Assembly (NCBI RefSeq): GCF_937129525.1
Contig: NZ_CAKZNK010000143.1
Location: forward strand, 1 to 64,000
DNA: 64,000 nt
Source of the DNA: an uncultured Chloroflexus sp.
GTDB lineage: Bacteria; Chloroflexota; Chloroflexia; Chloroflexales; Chloroflexaceae
Direction: 5' to 3'
In this document: in pieces, positions 55,365-64,000 of the stretch
How the letters are laid out: every line of letters starts with the position of its first letter
Numbering within the stretch: the first letter of the stretch is position 1
Program-made: the position numbers and the translations under genes
The notes under the pieces: generated by a model
Told to the model about the DNA's origin: nothing
Database searches by the model: none
Seen by the model: the letters and a program-made list of their open reading frames with translations, nothing else

Positions 55365-55664
55365 TTACTCAGTTTCTTCGCCGTAAATCTCTTTGAGCAG
55401 GCTCTTCTTCTTTGGCTGTTCACGGCTAGCGCGGCGAGATTCGCGCTCACTCTGGCGTTCCTGGGCAATATTGAGCCGACGCATGAAGCGATCGACCTGA
55501 CCGGCGGTATCGACGATGCGCTGCTCACCGGTGTAGAACGGATGGCAATTGGCGCAGATTTCAACCCGGAGATTGGGGCGGGTCGAGCCAATCTTCCACA
55601 CCGTGCCACACGTGCCGCAAACAATACCGTCAGTGTAATATTTGGGATGAATACCCTGTTTCAC
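55365..55664 (-). CDS. rpmE: 50S ribosomal protein L31
   Basis: 99 residues. VKQGIHPKYY starts at GTG 55664, preceded by AGAGAGGATACGAC. Zinc cysteines CGTCGTVWKIGS and EICANCHPFYTG put it in the zinc-containing (C+) type. A charged C-terminal extension of about 30 residues (from RRLNIAQERQ) is longer than the common 70-aa form. The upstream in-frame ATG is rejected since L31 begins with MKxGIHP. Confidence 0.92.
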   Translation of the reverse strand: MKQGIHPKYYTDGIVCGTCGTVWKIGSTRPNLRVEICANCHPFYTGEQRIVDTAGQVDRFMRRLNIAQERQSERESRRASREQPKKKSLLKEIYGEETE

Positions 55665-55677
55665 CGTCGTATCCTCT

Positions 55678-55956
55678 CTAACTGGCAGCAGCTTCGGTTG
55701 CCGCAACAGGTATCACGCTAACCATCTTCTGGGTGCGCGAATAGTGACCAAACTGCACCACACCATCAACGAGGGCGTAGAGTGTCCAGTCGCGACCAAC
55801 ACCGACATTCGCGCCCGGCTTAATCTTAGTGCCACATTGACGCACGATCACATTGCCGGCGCGCACGCGCTCGCCACCGAAGCGCTTGACACCGCGCATT
55901 TTCGGATTGCTATCGCGGCCATTGCGCGAGCTACCTACACCTTTTTTGTGTGCCAT
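55678..55956 (-). CDS. rpmA: 50S ribosomal protein L27
   Basis: 92 residues. [19 protein letters not shown] and the [14 protein letters not shown] core are L27, which contacts the P-site tRNA with its N-terminus. The start lacks the cleaved N-terminal extension of Firmicutes, so it begins directly at AHKKG. Thirteen bases to L21 upstream and to L31 downstream. Confidence 0.96.
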   Translation of the reverse strand: MAHKKGVGSSRNGRDSNPKMRGVKRFGGERVRAGNVIVRQCGTKIKPGANVGVGRDWTLYALVDGVVQFGHYSRTQKMVSVIPVAATEAAAS

Positions 55957-55969
55957 TGTTCAAGCTCCT

Positions 55970-56281
55970 CTAGGCGACGATCTCGCTGATGCGAATCTGC
56001 GTATAGCGCTGGCGATGACCGGTGCGGCGGCGATAGCGGGTCTTGTTACGGTAACGGAAGACCACGATCTTATCACCCTTCTGCTCGCCCAACACCTCGG
56101 CGCGCACCACTGCGCCTTCCACCAGCGGCGAGCCGACCTTTACCTGCTCCGCATCACCCACCAAGAGCACTTCATCCAGCTCGATTTGGCTGCCCGGCTC
56201 GGCATTGATCAGGTCAATAGTCAAAACCTGACCTGGCTCGACCCGGTATTGCATACCACGGTCACGAATAATCGCATACAC
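55970..56281 (-). CDS. rplU: 50S ribosomal protein L21
   Basis: 103 residues. [35 protein letters not shown] and [19 protein letters not shown] are the L21 pattern. GTG start at 56281 behind AAGGAG. First gene of the unit. Confidence 0.96.
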   Translation of the reverse strand: MYAIIRDRGMQYRVEPGQVLTIDLINAEPGSQIELDEVLLVGDAEQVKVGSPLVEGAVVRAEVLGEQKGDKIVVFRYRNKTRYRRRTGHRQRYTQIRISEIVA

Positions 56282-56300
56282 GGTCTTCTTCTCCTTGGGG

Positions 56301-56319
56301 CGACGCTCAAACAGCGTCG
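56301..56319 (-). promoter_or_regulatory. Leader hairpin before rplU
   Basis: Stem CGACGCT/AGCGTCG (7 bp, loop 5) ends 20 bases before the start codon in the 5' leader. Autogenous control by a ribosomal protein is possible; no family match claimed. Confidence 0.4.
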
Positions 56320-56364
56320 AGACAACATGAAAACAGAGCGGTTAGACCGCCCTTCGCCTTGCGT

Positions 56365-56393
56365 AGTATAGCAAAGGCCGGGCATAGTGTCAA
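56365..56393 (-). promoter_or_regulatory. Consensus promoter of rplU-rpmA-rpmE
   Basis: Minus strand TTGACA (56393-56388), 17 bases, TATACT (56370-56365), matching the sigma70 consensus in 11 of 12 positions. The -35 box adjoins the stop of the REC-roadblock gene. Confidence 0.9.
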
Positions 56394-56394
56394 A

Positions 56395-57321
56395 CTATGT
56401 GCTACGGGCAATGCGCGCCATCTCTTCACAGACGCGCAGAGCGGCAATGCGCGCCCAACCGAGCGAGGCATTGGCGCCGATTGCCAGCAGCAAGATGAGA
56501 TCTTCCACCGAGGCCATGATGATATTCTGATCCTGGCCTTCATGAATGACCAGATGACCGGGTTGCTGCTGACCCAAATGGCGACCAATTTCGGCCAGGG
56601 CAAGAGTGTTGCCGGCAGCCAGTGCAGCCACGACCGTCACATTAATATCACGCCGACGACTCCAGTGACTCAAGACTAACCCGCTCATATCGGCTAAAAT
56701 CGCACATTGCACATCAGGCGCGAGAGCGAGATCTTTGAGCGACTGGCGCATCTGTTCGAGCTGGGCTTCCGAGTAGCTCCGCCCAACCCGTCCACTTTGC
56801 TGGGGCGTAAGGCGCATCGCTACCGATGACGGACTGCCCGGTTGCGTTTGGGCAGGTTGGCGCGCGCGCAATGCGGCTAACCGCTGGCTAAAGCGGCTGC
56901 CACTCGCTGGTTCTGATGGCGCAGATTCGGCTCGACCGGCACTCGTCAATGGTTTGATTGGGTCAAGTAGCGTTGCGGCAGTCAGACGCAACTGCTCGGC
57001 GGTGGCCGGTTTGGCCAGTACATAGTCGATCTGCAATTCAGCTTTGAGCCGCGGTGTCAAATCTTCCGGACTGATGGTGAAGACCACAATCGCAGTGCCA
57101 GGATCGAGCTGACGAACACGTTGAATCAGTTCGATACCGCTCATGCCCGGCATATGCAGATCGGTAAGGAGCAGATCAACCGGCTGACGCGAGATGTGCA
57201 GCAACGCTGCTTCTGCCGATGAGACATCGCTGACTTCGTAGGACGTTTCTTCGGTCAAAGCCAGGGTGACCAGCCGACGAATGTTTGGATCATCATCAAC
57301 AATTAAGATGCGCTTCGACAT
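56395..57321 (-). CDS. Response regulator with C-terminal roadblock/LC7 domain
   Basis: 308 residues. The receiver domain (ILIVDDDPNIRRLVTLAL, LLLTDLHMPGMSGIELI, with Asp about 55, and a conserved Lys near 105) is complete. A linker rich in Ser/Pro/Ala joins a C-terminal domain (LKDLALAPDVQCAILADMSGL, VVAALAAGNTLALAEIGRHLGQ) that fits the roadblock/LC7 fold, which usually binds small GTPases (MglB type). No kinase or Ras-like GTPase is adjacent. Confidence 0.82.
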   Translation of the reverse strand: MSKRILIVDDDPNIRRLVTLALTEETSYEVSDVSSAEAALLHISRQPVDLLLTDLHMPGMSGIELIQRVRQLDPGTAIVVFTISPEDLTPRLKAELQIDYVLAKPATAEQLRLTAATLLDPIKPLTSAGRAESAPSEPASGSRFSQRLAALRARQPAQTQPGSPSSVAMRLTPQQSGRVGRSYSEAQLEQMRQSLKDLALAPDVQCAILADMSGLVLSHWSRRRDINVTVVAALAAGNTLALAEIGRHLGQQQPGHLVIHEGQDQNIIMASVEDLILLLAIGANASLGWARIAALRVCEEMARIARST

Positions 57322-57517
57322 AACCGCTCCGGCGAACGCAACGCCGCGCCATCTGGCGCGGCGGCGGCATGGACGTCGTGCATCTATAGTATAGCCGGTT
57401 CTGGCCGGTTTTGTCGCCCGGATAGCGGTACTATTTTTGGGTCATTACGGTGCCCACTCCACTCTGTCATAGCGATACAGCGACAGGTGAGATACGCCAG
57501 TCTACCCATTTCGCACA

Positions 57518-59302
57518 TTATGCGTTATCAGCCGCTGAACCGTTCACAATCCGGATGTGTAGTTCTTTCAACTGGCGCTCATCCACCGGCGACGGCGCAT
57601 TGGTCATCAGGTCAACCGCCTGCTGGGTTTTGGGGAAGGCCATCACTTCCCGGATCGTCGGTTCGCCAGCCAAAATCATCACCAGCCGATCGATACCGGG
57701 AGCGATACCGCCGTGCGGCGGCGCGCCATATTCGAAGGCTTCAAGCATATGACCAAATTGAGCTTGCGCCTGATCTTCACTGATGCCGAGTAGCGAGAAG
57801 ATTTGCTGTTGCACATCACGACGGTGGATACGAATGCTACCACCACCTGCCTCATAGCCGTTGAGAATGAGGTCGTAGGCCTTTGCCCGCACCTTGCCGG
57901 GATCGGTAGTCAGCAGATGCAGGTCTTCATCTTTGGGTGCGGTGAACGGATGATGCACGGCATCCCAGCGCTGTTCGTCGGCATTCCACTCCACCAGCGG
58001 AAAATCAACCACCCACGCGAAGCAAAGGGTATTGGGGTCGGCCAGATCGAGTAACTCGGCCAGTTTGCGGCGCAATTTATCGAGTGAAGCGGCTACCACT
58101 GCCGGTTGATCGGCCACCAGCAAGAGCAAATCGCCGGGTTGAGCAGCCATCCGTTCAGCAATAGCAGCAAACTCACCAGGAGCTAGATTCCTGGCAAAAC
58201 TTGAGCGAATCTCACCGCCGTCAGCCGGTAACACAGCCCACGCCAGACCTCTAGCGCCACCGGCCCGAGCTACCTCGGCCAGCTCATCAATCTGCTTCCG
58301 CGAGAAGGTCGCGCATCCCGGCGCGCGGATTCCTTTGACCTGCCCGCCATTAGCCAGCGCCGCGCGGAAGACCTGGAATGGGGTTTCCGCCAGCAGATCG
58401 CTTAGATTGACCAGTTCCAGATCGTAGCGCAGATCGGGCTTATCTGAACCGTAACGTTCCATTGCCTCGGTGTAGGTTAAGCGGCGGAACGGGGTCAGCA
58501 GATGCTTGTGCGGAGTTATCGCGCGGCAGAGCGCCGTAAAGAGCCGTTCGATCAGATCGAGCACATCTTCCTGATCGACGAAGCTCATCTCCATATCAAG
58601 CTGAGTAAACTCAGGCTGGCGGTCGGCGCGCTGATCTTCATCACGGAAACAGCGCGCAATCTGAAAGTATTTATCGTAGCCGGCCACCATCAACAACTGT
58701 TTGAGCTGTTGCGGGCTTTGCGGCAGGGCGTAAAACTTGCCCGGATGCAACCGTGACGGCACCAGATAATCGCGCGCGCCTTCTGGGGTTGATTTAATCA
58801 GGATCGGAGTCTCGATTTCAACAAAGCCTTCGGCATCGAGAAAGTCGCGAATAAATTTCACCACACGATGGCGCAGGATCAGATTGCGCTGCATCCGTTC
58901 ACGACGAAGGTCGAGATAGCGATACTTCAGGCGCACTGCTTCATCTTCACCGCCTTCTTTGGCAATATAAATCGGCGTCGTGCGGGCTGGATTCAAGACC
59001 TGCGCTGCATGGGCAACCACTTCAATCTCACCGGTGGCGAGATCTGGATTGACCGCTTCGGGCGGGCGAATCCGCACCTCACCCCGCACCTGAACTACAT
59101 ATTCCGAACGCACCGTCTCGGCCACAGTATGCGCCTCAGCATACGCGCTGCTAAACACAACCTGCGTGATCCCATAACGATCGCGCAAGTCTATGAAGAT
59201 GAGATCGCCATGATCGCGCCGGCGATGCACCCAACCGGCCAGTGTCACCTCTTGACCGGCGTGAGCGGGGCGCAATTCACCACAGGTATGTGAACGGTAC
59301 AT
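57518..59302 (-). CDS. aspS: Aspartyl-tRNA synthetase
   Basis: 594 residues. N-terminal OB domain ([22 protein letters not shown]), motif 2 [22 protein letters not shown] domain insert of bacterial type, and motif 3 [16 protein letters not shown]. Normal bacterial length; the presence of the insert points to a bacterial, possibly non-discriminating, enzyme. An extended -10 promoter box is 48 bases before the start. Confidence 0.96.
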   Translation of the reverse strand: MYRSHTCGELRPAHAGQEVTLAGWVHRRRDHGDLIFIDLRDRYGITQVVFSSAYAEAHTVAETVRSEYVVQVRGEVRIRPPEAVNPDLATGEIEVVAHAAQVLNPARTTPIYIAKEGGEDEAVRLKYRYLDLRRERMQRNLILRHRVVKFIRDFLDAEGFVEIETPILIKSTPEGARDYLVPSRLHPGKFYALPQSPQQLKQLLMVAGYDKYFQIARCFRDEDQRADRQPEFTQLDMEMSFVDQEDVLDLIERLFTALCRAITPHKHLLTPFRRLTYTEAMERYGSDKPDLRYDLELVNLSDLLAETPFQVFRAALANGGQVKGIRAPGCATFSRKQIDELAEVARAGGARGLAWAVLPADGGEIRSSFARNLAPGEFAAIAERMAAQPGDLLLLVADQPAVVAASLDKLRRKLAELLDLADPNTLCFAWVVDFPLVEWNADEQRWDAVHHPFTAPKDEDLHLLTTDPGKVRAKAYDLILNGYEAGGGSIRIHRRDVQQQIFSLLGISEDQAQAQFGHMLEAFEYGAPPHGGIAPGIDRLVMILAGEPTIREVMAFPKTQQAVDLMTNAPSPVDERQLKELHIRIVNGSAADNA

Positions 59303-59349
59303 AGACTCTCCTGCCGGATCGACAGCGGCAAAGTTCTTCTAGCCGTCGC

Positions 59350-59358
59350 ATTATAACA
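59350..59358 (-). promoter_or_regulatory. Extended -10 element of aspS
   Basis: Minus strand TGTTATAAT, a TGn extended -10, with no good -35. It lies in the 75-base gap after the prenyl synthase gene. Confidence 0.55.
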
Positions 59359-59376
59359 CAGGCCTTGCGCCGATTT

Positions 59377-60294
59377 TCATCCATCGATCTGCTGAATCAG
59401 ATCGGTCAGCCACCGAGTGGTAGCGCCAACCGGTAACCGGTCTAACGCCTCTCGCGCAGCAGCTTGCTGTTCAGACAGCGCATTGCGCGCCGCCGGCAAA
59501 CCAGCAGCCCGGATCAGTGGTAACGCTGCCGCGACCGTCATCGAGGTGGGTTGGGTGAAGACTGCATGTAACACTGGATCGAGCGGATCATCTGCTGCCA
59601 GGAGCAATGCCAGCGGCACATGACCGGTCTGCAACCGCGCTCCATCAGCTTCCAGATCGCGGATTTCGGCGACCAGTTGTCGGGCCAGACCGAGATGCAG
59701 ACCGAAACGCGCTGCCGGTTCCAGCAATGATTCGGGCAAACCACCGCACAACACACCGGCCTGAGCTGCCGCACTGAGCAAAGCGCCTGACAGAGCTTCG
59801 GCTCGTTGCCAGTACACTGCCAGTGCCGCTGCGCGCGGTGTCAGGCTGGTCACGGTGGTAAGCTGACCCTCGCAAATGCGCATCACTGCCTGGGAATAGA
59901 GGCCGATAATGCGTGGATCAGGACTGCGCGCCATTTCACCAGCAGCCAGCGCAAAGAGGTAATCTCCCACCATTAACGCGACACCGTGATCCCATGCGCC
60001 ATTGGCAATCTGCCCACGGCGACGAGCCTGTTCATCAATCAAATTGTCATGGGTACGGGTAGCGGCCTGGATCAATTCAACCGCAGCCGCAGCATGGGCG
60101 ACTTGTTCATCAACGTGATGACCAAGCCTGGCAATTGCCAGCACAATCAGCGCGCGCAATCGATCAGAGGGATCGGTAATCAGATGTGAATCGACCAGCG
60201 TGATTACCGACAACCGCGCGCGCGTTCGCTCGCGCAACAGGCTCTCGACGCGCAAGAGATCGTGATGCAATTCCGGCGGAATGGTCAGATTCAT
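59377..60294 (-). CDS. Polyprenyl-synthase family protein with altered Asp-rich motifs
   Basis: 305 residues, all helical. The pattern fits trans-isoprenyl diphosphate synthases (EQARRRGQIANGAWDHGVALMVGDYLFALAAGE). The first Asp-rich motif is HDNLID (82-87), where the usual form is HDDxxD, and the second reads EIRDLEAD (210-217) where DDxxD is usual. It may be a chain-length or regulatory subunit as with heterodimeric HepS/HepT, or an active diverged enzyme. Confidence 0.78.
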   Translation of the reverse strand: MNLTIPPELHHDLLRVESLLRERTRARLSVITLVDSHLITDPSDRLRALIVLAIARLGHHVDEQVAHAAAAVELIQAATRTHDNLIDEQARRRGQIANGAWDHGVALMVGDYLFALAAGEMARSPDPRIIGLYSQAVMRICEGQLTTVTSLTPRAAALAVYWQRAEALSGALLSAAAQAGVLCGGLPESLLEPAARFGLHLGLARQLVAEIRDLEADGARLQTGHVPLALLLAADDPLDPVLHAVFTQPTSMTVAAALPLIRAAGLPAARNALSEQQAAAREALDRLPVGATTRWLTDLIQQIDG

Positions 60295-60495
60295 GGCGCA
60301 TTCCAGGTTTGGTGTCGTTTATCCACTGTGAGGAAAGATACGCTATCCCCGCGCCACTGTCAACCGCCTGACCGGACAATGGCCAGACTGAATAGCAATC
60401 CACCATCGTGTCAGTCTTGCGCGCCAGTTTGACACTTCAGCAGCTCAGGTTCACAATACAGGTATCACCTATTCAGCCGGAAACGGAGGTGGAGC

Positions 60496-62949
60496 GTGAC
60501 ATTTAACCCCTCTCGCCTTGGACGGGCCATCGGCATCAGTGTTGGCGCAATTGCGGCGCTCGCCGGCGTAGGCGCACTGGTTGCTCTGCGGCGTCCCTTG
60601 CCACGCACAAACGGGCGGATCAAACTACCCGGCTTGCGCGCGAGGGTCGAAGTTCGCCGTGATCGCTGGGGCATTCCGCATATCTACGCCGAGCATAATG
60701 AAGATCTCTTCTGTGCGCTTGGTTATGTGCATGCGCAAGATCGGCTCTGGCAGATGGAAATGCATCGCCGGATTGGGCATGGGCGGTTAGCGGAAATCTT
60801 CGGACCGGTTGCGATAGACTCCGACCGTTTTATCCGCACGCTGGGTTTTAGTCGCATTGCCCGCCGGGAAGCAACGTTGCTCGACGACGAGACTGCGACA
60901 TTGATGACCGCCTATCTGCGCGGCGTCAATGCGTTGATCGAGCATACCGGCAACCGTTTGCCACTGGAGTTTACCCTTCTCGGCATCCAGCCGCAGCCGT
61001 GGGAATTGACCGATCTGCTGGTCTGGCCGAAGATGATGTCATTGACACTTGCGGCCAACTGGATGCAAGAGCTGTTACAGGCGCAGATTGTCGCAACTGT
61101 TGGTATCGAACGGGCGAGCGCACTGCTTCCGCGTTATCCCGAAGATGGGCCGCTAACGATCCCGGCTGGAGCGCACTACACCCCGGATATGGGTGCCGCC
61201 GCTCTGCAACTGGCCAGCGAAGCCGCTTTCTTTACCGGTGAGACCGAGACCCCACAAGGATCGAATGCCTGGGTGGTGGCGGGCAAACGTACTACCAGTG
61301 GCCGACCCTTGCTGGCAAATGACCCCCACCTGAATCTCTCGTTGCCGAACCTATGGTATCAAGTGCATCTGGAAGGTGGTGATTTTCACGTCGCCGGCGC
61401 AACGATTCCTGCAACCTGCGGAGTGATCATCGGCCACAATCAACGCATCGCCTGGGGAGTAACGAATGCCCGCACGGACAATCAGGATCTCTTCATCGAG
61501 CGTTTTGACCCTGCCGATCCACTCCGCTACCGCTGGCGCGATGAATGGCTGACTGCCGAACTGGTGCAAGAGACGATTACGGTCAAAGGGCAGGCTGAAC
61601 CGGTTGTGATTGATGTCCGCATCACCCGCCATGGCCCGATCATCGATCCGGTAGCCGGCGCGCTGCGCGGTGAAACCCCTGCTTCCGGTGAAGAAAGCAT
61701 AGCCCTGGCGCTGCAATGGACTGCGCTCGAACCATCTGCGCTGACCCGCGCTGTGCTGCGGCTCAACCGTGCCCGCAACTGGGAAGAGTTCCGCGCCGCT
61801 CTGACCGATTGGGACACACCACCACAGAACTTCATCTACGCCGACATTGACGGCCATATCGGGTACTGTCTGGCCGGTCGCCTGCCTGTTCGCCGTCGCA
61901 GCGACGGTATGCTGCCGGTGCCCGGCTGGAATGGAGAATACGAGTGGGAAGGAATGATCCCATTTGCCGAGCTACCCAGTCAGCTCGATCCACCAAACGG
62001 GGCCATTGTTACTGCCAATCATCGGATTACTGCCGAAGATCGGCCCACGAGCGCGCCAATTCACGGTTCCTGGCTCAACCCATACCGCGCCCAGCGCATT
62101 CAGGATCTGCTTGCGGCCACAAAACAACACGATGCGCGCAGCTTCGCCCGCATTCAAAACGATGTGCTTTCCCTCCCCGGCAAGGCGCTGGTCGAACAGG
62201 TTGCCCGTCTCAATCTTGAACCTGGCATGGAGCAGCGTGTCCGTGACCTCTTTGTCACCTGGGACGGTCAGCTTCGGGCCGAGAGTGTCGGGGGAGCAAT
62301 TTATGAAGGCTTACGTTATCATCTGCTGCGAATTGTTTATCAGGAACTGGCCGATCTGTTCCGGGTTCCAGCAGCGCTAGGCACATTCAGCGTCCTGCCA
62401 GCCAATATTTACCTTGAAAGAGCGCTTCCCATGATCCTGACCCGGATGGCAACGCAACCGCTCGATCAACCTGACGAATGGTTGGGGAATGGACGCACCT
62501 GGGGCGGCGTTTTGCGGGCTGCGCTGGCCCGCACCGCTGCCGAACTACGCGAGCGTCTCGGCCCTGACCCGACCCGCTGGCAGTATGGTCGAATCCATTC
62601 CCTAACTCTACGGCATCCATTAGGCAGCGTGCCAGCCTTAACACCGCTTTTCAACCGCGGGCCATGGCCTATGGGTGGCGACATCGATACGGTCAATCAT
62701 TGCTACATTCCACGCGACACTGCCGGCATGCAAATCTACAACGCGCCATCGGTGCGCTTCATTCTTGATTTGAATGATTGGGATGCTTCGCGGGCCATTT
62801 TACCTGCCGGTCAGAGCGGCCATCCGGCCAGCCCTCACTACGCCGATATGACGGCAGCCTGGCGCGCCGGGGCATACCATCCATTGCTCTGGACTCGACC
62901 CGCAGTTGAACGACATACCGCTCACGTGTTGACATTAACGGGCGAATGA
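60496..62949 (+). CDS. Penicillin-acylase family N-terminal nucleophile hydrolase
   Basis: 817 residues. A membrane segment at 8-33 serves as signal anchor. The small subunit region (VRRDRWGIPHIYAEHNEDLF, GYVHAQDRLWQMEMHRR) leads to an autocleavage site before Ser256 in PQGSNAWVVAGKRT; NDPHLNLSLPNLWYQVHL follows. The true substrate may be acyl-homoserine lactones or acylated peptides rather than penicillin. GTG start behind GGAGG. Its stop overlaps the cca start (ATGA). Confidence 0.93.
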   Translation: MTFNPSRLGRAIGISVGAIAALAGVGALVALRRPLPRTNGRIKLPGLRARVEVRRDRWGIPHIYAEHNEDLFCALGYVHAQDRLWQMEMHRRIGHGRLAEIFGPVAIDSDRFIRTLGFSRIARREATLLDDETATLMTAYLRGVNALIEHTGNRLPLEFTLLGIQPQPWELTDLLVWPKMMSLTLAANWMQELLQAQIVATVGIERASALLPRYPEDGPLTIPAGAHYTPDMGAAALQLASEAAFFTGETETPQGSNAWVVAGKRTTSGRPLLANDPHLNLSLPNLWYQVHLEGGDFHVAGATIPATCGVIIGHNQRIAWGVTNARTDNQDLFIERFDPADPLRYRWRDEWLTAELVQETITVKGQAEPVVIDVRITRHGPIIDPVAGALRGETPASGEESIALALQWTALEPSALTRAVLRLNRARNWEEFRAALTDWDTPPQNFIYADIDGHIGYCLAGRLPVRRRSDGMLPVPGWNGEYEWEGMIPFAELPSQLDPPNGAIVTANHRITAEDRPTSAPIHGSWLNPYRAQRIQDLLAATKQHDARSFARIQNDVLSLPGKALVEQVARLNLEPGMEQRVRDLFVTWDGQLRAESVGGAIYEGLRYHLLRIVYQELADLFRVPAALGTFSVLPANIYLERALPMILTRMATQPLDQPDEWLGNGRTWGGVLRAALARTAAELRERLGPDPTRWQYGRIHSLTLRHPLGSVPALTPLFNRGPWPMGGDIDTVNHCYIPRDTAGMQIYNAPSVRFILDLNDWDASRAILPAGQSGHPASPHYADMTAAWRAGAYHPLLWTRPAVERHTAHVLTLTGE

Positions 62950-64000
62950 ACAACCTCTTCCAACTGATTGCCGATCTTACCGACCAGTCAGTATGGCTGG
63001 TCGGTGGCGCTGTGCGCGAATTGCTGACCGGCAACACTCCCACCGACATCGATCTTGCCGTCACCGGTAGTGGCCTGGCGCTGGCCAAAGCGATTGCCGA
63101 TGCAGGTGGCGGCGCGTTCGTTGCCCTCGACCGCGAGCGCGATACCGGACGCGCCGTTTTACCCGACAATATTACGATCGACTGTGCAACTTTACGCGCC
63201 GACAATCTGATCGCCGATCTCAGCTTGCGCGACTTCACGATTAATGCGCTCGCCCTTCCTCTAACTGCGGCGCTGACCGGCGACTGGGATGCCCTGATTG
63301 ATCCCCTCGGTGGGCGCGATGATCTGGCTGCCGGTCGTCTCCGACTCTGCTCGCCAGACAGTCTGCGCGATGATCCGTTGCGCATCGCGCGCGCAGGCAG
63401 ATTTCGAGCTACTCATCGCTTACAGCCCACGCCTGACCTCATTGAGGCAGGCCGCCTGGCGGCGCCTTTGCTCGTTAACACAGCCGTTGAACGCATCCGT
63501 GACGAGCTGCTCAAACTGTGTGATGGGCCGGTCGCTGCTGCCGGCATACAGCTACTTGATGAGATGGGAGCACTTACGGTCATCTTTCCAGAACTTGAGC
63601 CGGCTCGCGCCTGCGAACAACCGCGCGTACATTTTCTACCGGTTCTCGCCCATATGATTGAAACGGTTGCCGCGCTTGACTGGCTAATTGACAACGGCGA
63701 TCCACCGATAGCCGCGCAAACCCACCCCCATCTGAGCCGCAACATACCATTTGCAGCTCAGTATAGTGCGCTGCTCGATCAGCGTCGAGGGATTGCGCGG
63801 CGGGCTGCGTTGCTCAAACTGGCGGCACTCTTGCACGACAATGCCAAACCACACACCAAAGTGAGTCATCCTGATGGCACTGTCACCTTCTACGGTCACC
63901 AAAGTCTAGGCGCGGAAACAGTAGCTCAGATCGGGTATCGGCTACGGTTCAGCCGCGCCGACACCGCCTACCTCGTAAGCATCGTCAAAGAGCACATGCG
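62946..64000 (+). CDS. cca: CCA-adding tRNA nucleotidyltransferase (3' end beyond window)
   Basis: 351 codons are present, open to the edge. LVGGAVRELL and DIDLAV are the nucleotidyltransferase motifs; RDFTINALAL, DPLGGRDDLAAGRLRL and DDPLRIARAGRF follow, then an HD-type site (LLHDNAKPHT). It is a class II CCA enzyme with HD domain or a poly(A) polymerase relative. ATG 62946 overlaps the acylase stop. Confidence 0.9.
   Translation, partial: MNNLFQLIADLTDQSVWLVGGAVRELLTGNTPTDIDLAVTGSGLALAKAIADAGGGAFVALDRERDTGRAVLPDNITIDCATLRADNLIADLSLRDFTINALALPLTAALTGDWDALIDPLGGRDDLAAGRLRLCSPDSLRDDPLRIARAGRFRATHRLQPTPDLIEAGRLAAPLLVNTAVERIRDELLKLCDGPVAAAGIQLLDEMGALTVIFPELEPARACEQPRVHFLPVLAHMIETVAALDWLIDNGDPPIAAQTHPHLSRNIPFAAQYSALLDQRRGIARRAALLKLAALLHDNAKPHTKVSHPDGTVTFYGHQSLGAETVAQIGYRLRFSRADTAYLVSIVKEHM

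Overview
The window comes from a filamentous anoxygenic phototroph of the Chloroflexus type (Chloroflexota). The evidence is a run of bacteriochlorophyll genes (bchF, bchC, bchX, bchI, bchD) beside a PucC/LhaA-family pigment carrier, a citramalate CoA-transferase/citramalyl-CoA lyase pair of the kind described from Chloroflexus aurantiacus, F420-type oxidoreductase genes and proline/threonine-rich DUF11/SdrD-type surface proteins. Base composition is moderately GC-rich and even. I see no insertion sequence, prophage, integrase, rRNA operon or CRISPR array. One tRNA and one riboswitch are present.

Layout. 1-4358 (-): most of a giant exported SdrD/DUF11 surface protein that runs off the left edge. 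5014-14690 (+): photosynthesis block, pucC-like, SAM methyltransferase, bchF, bchC, bchX, a 53-aa ORF, a DUF169 gene, a 64-aa membrane ORF, bchI and bchD. 15488-18489 (+): rarA, an FAD amine-oxidase-like gene and an 81-aa protein. 18688-21895 (-): a thiamine-precursor ABC operon read from a complete promoter, TPP riboswitch, terminator and four-gene unit, with tRNA-Met(CAU) just upstream. 22124-26677: methyltransferase, small holin-like membrane protein, then a sortase and its LPXTG-type substrate. 26742-30795 (-): aminotransferase, F420-dependent oxidoreductase, HAS-barrel protein and NurA nuclease. 30999-36357: folC, ABC-2 permease, hflX, a 56-aa ORF and a GT2 glycosyltransferase. 36864-44699 (+): a GntR-controlled catabolic operon. 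44912-48264 (+): lipoprotein, 4-TM protein, 80-aa protein, nadD and rsmG. 48513-55283: pspA, tdk, a LOG-like gene, rfbB, purE, purK and a WYL regulator. 55365-56393 (-): rpmE, rpmA and rplU behind a consensus promoter. 56395-64000: REC-roadblock protein, aspS, prenyl synthase, penicillin-acylase family protein and a CCA-adding enzyme cut by the right edge.

How genes work together. bchI and bchD encode two of the three Mg-chelatase subunits. bchF and bchC act on the C3 side chain, and bchX is the reductase component of chlorophyllide reductase. bchH, bchY and bchZ are not here. The GntR operon appears to join a lactam/imide-opening ATPase (HyuAB) and an isochorismatase-fold amidase to citramalate activation and cleavage into acetyl-CoA and pyruvate; the real substrate is unknown. 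The sortase and its cell-wall-type substrate form one unit.

The most unusual points are a C-terminal extension of BchX that resembles the FtsQ/DivIB C-terminal domain, an unassigned three-gene insert (53 aa, DUF169, 64 aa) between bchX and bchI, and two identical GntR-type operators, one over the gntR -10 box and one inside its first codons. All assignments rest on reading the sequence and on memory of protein families; no database search was run.
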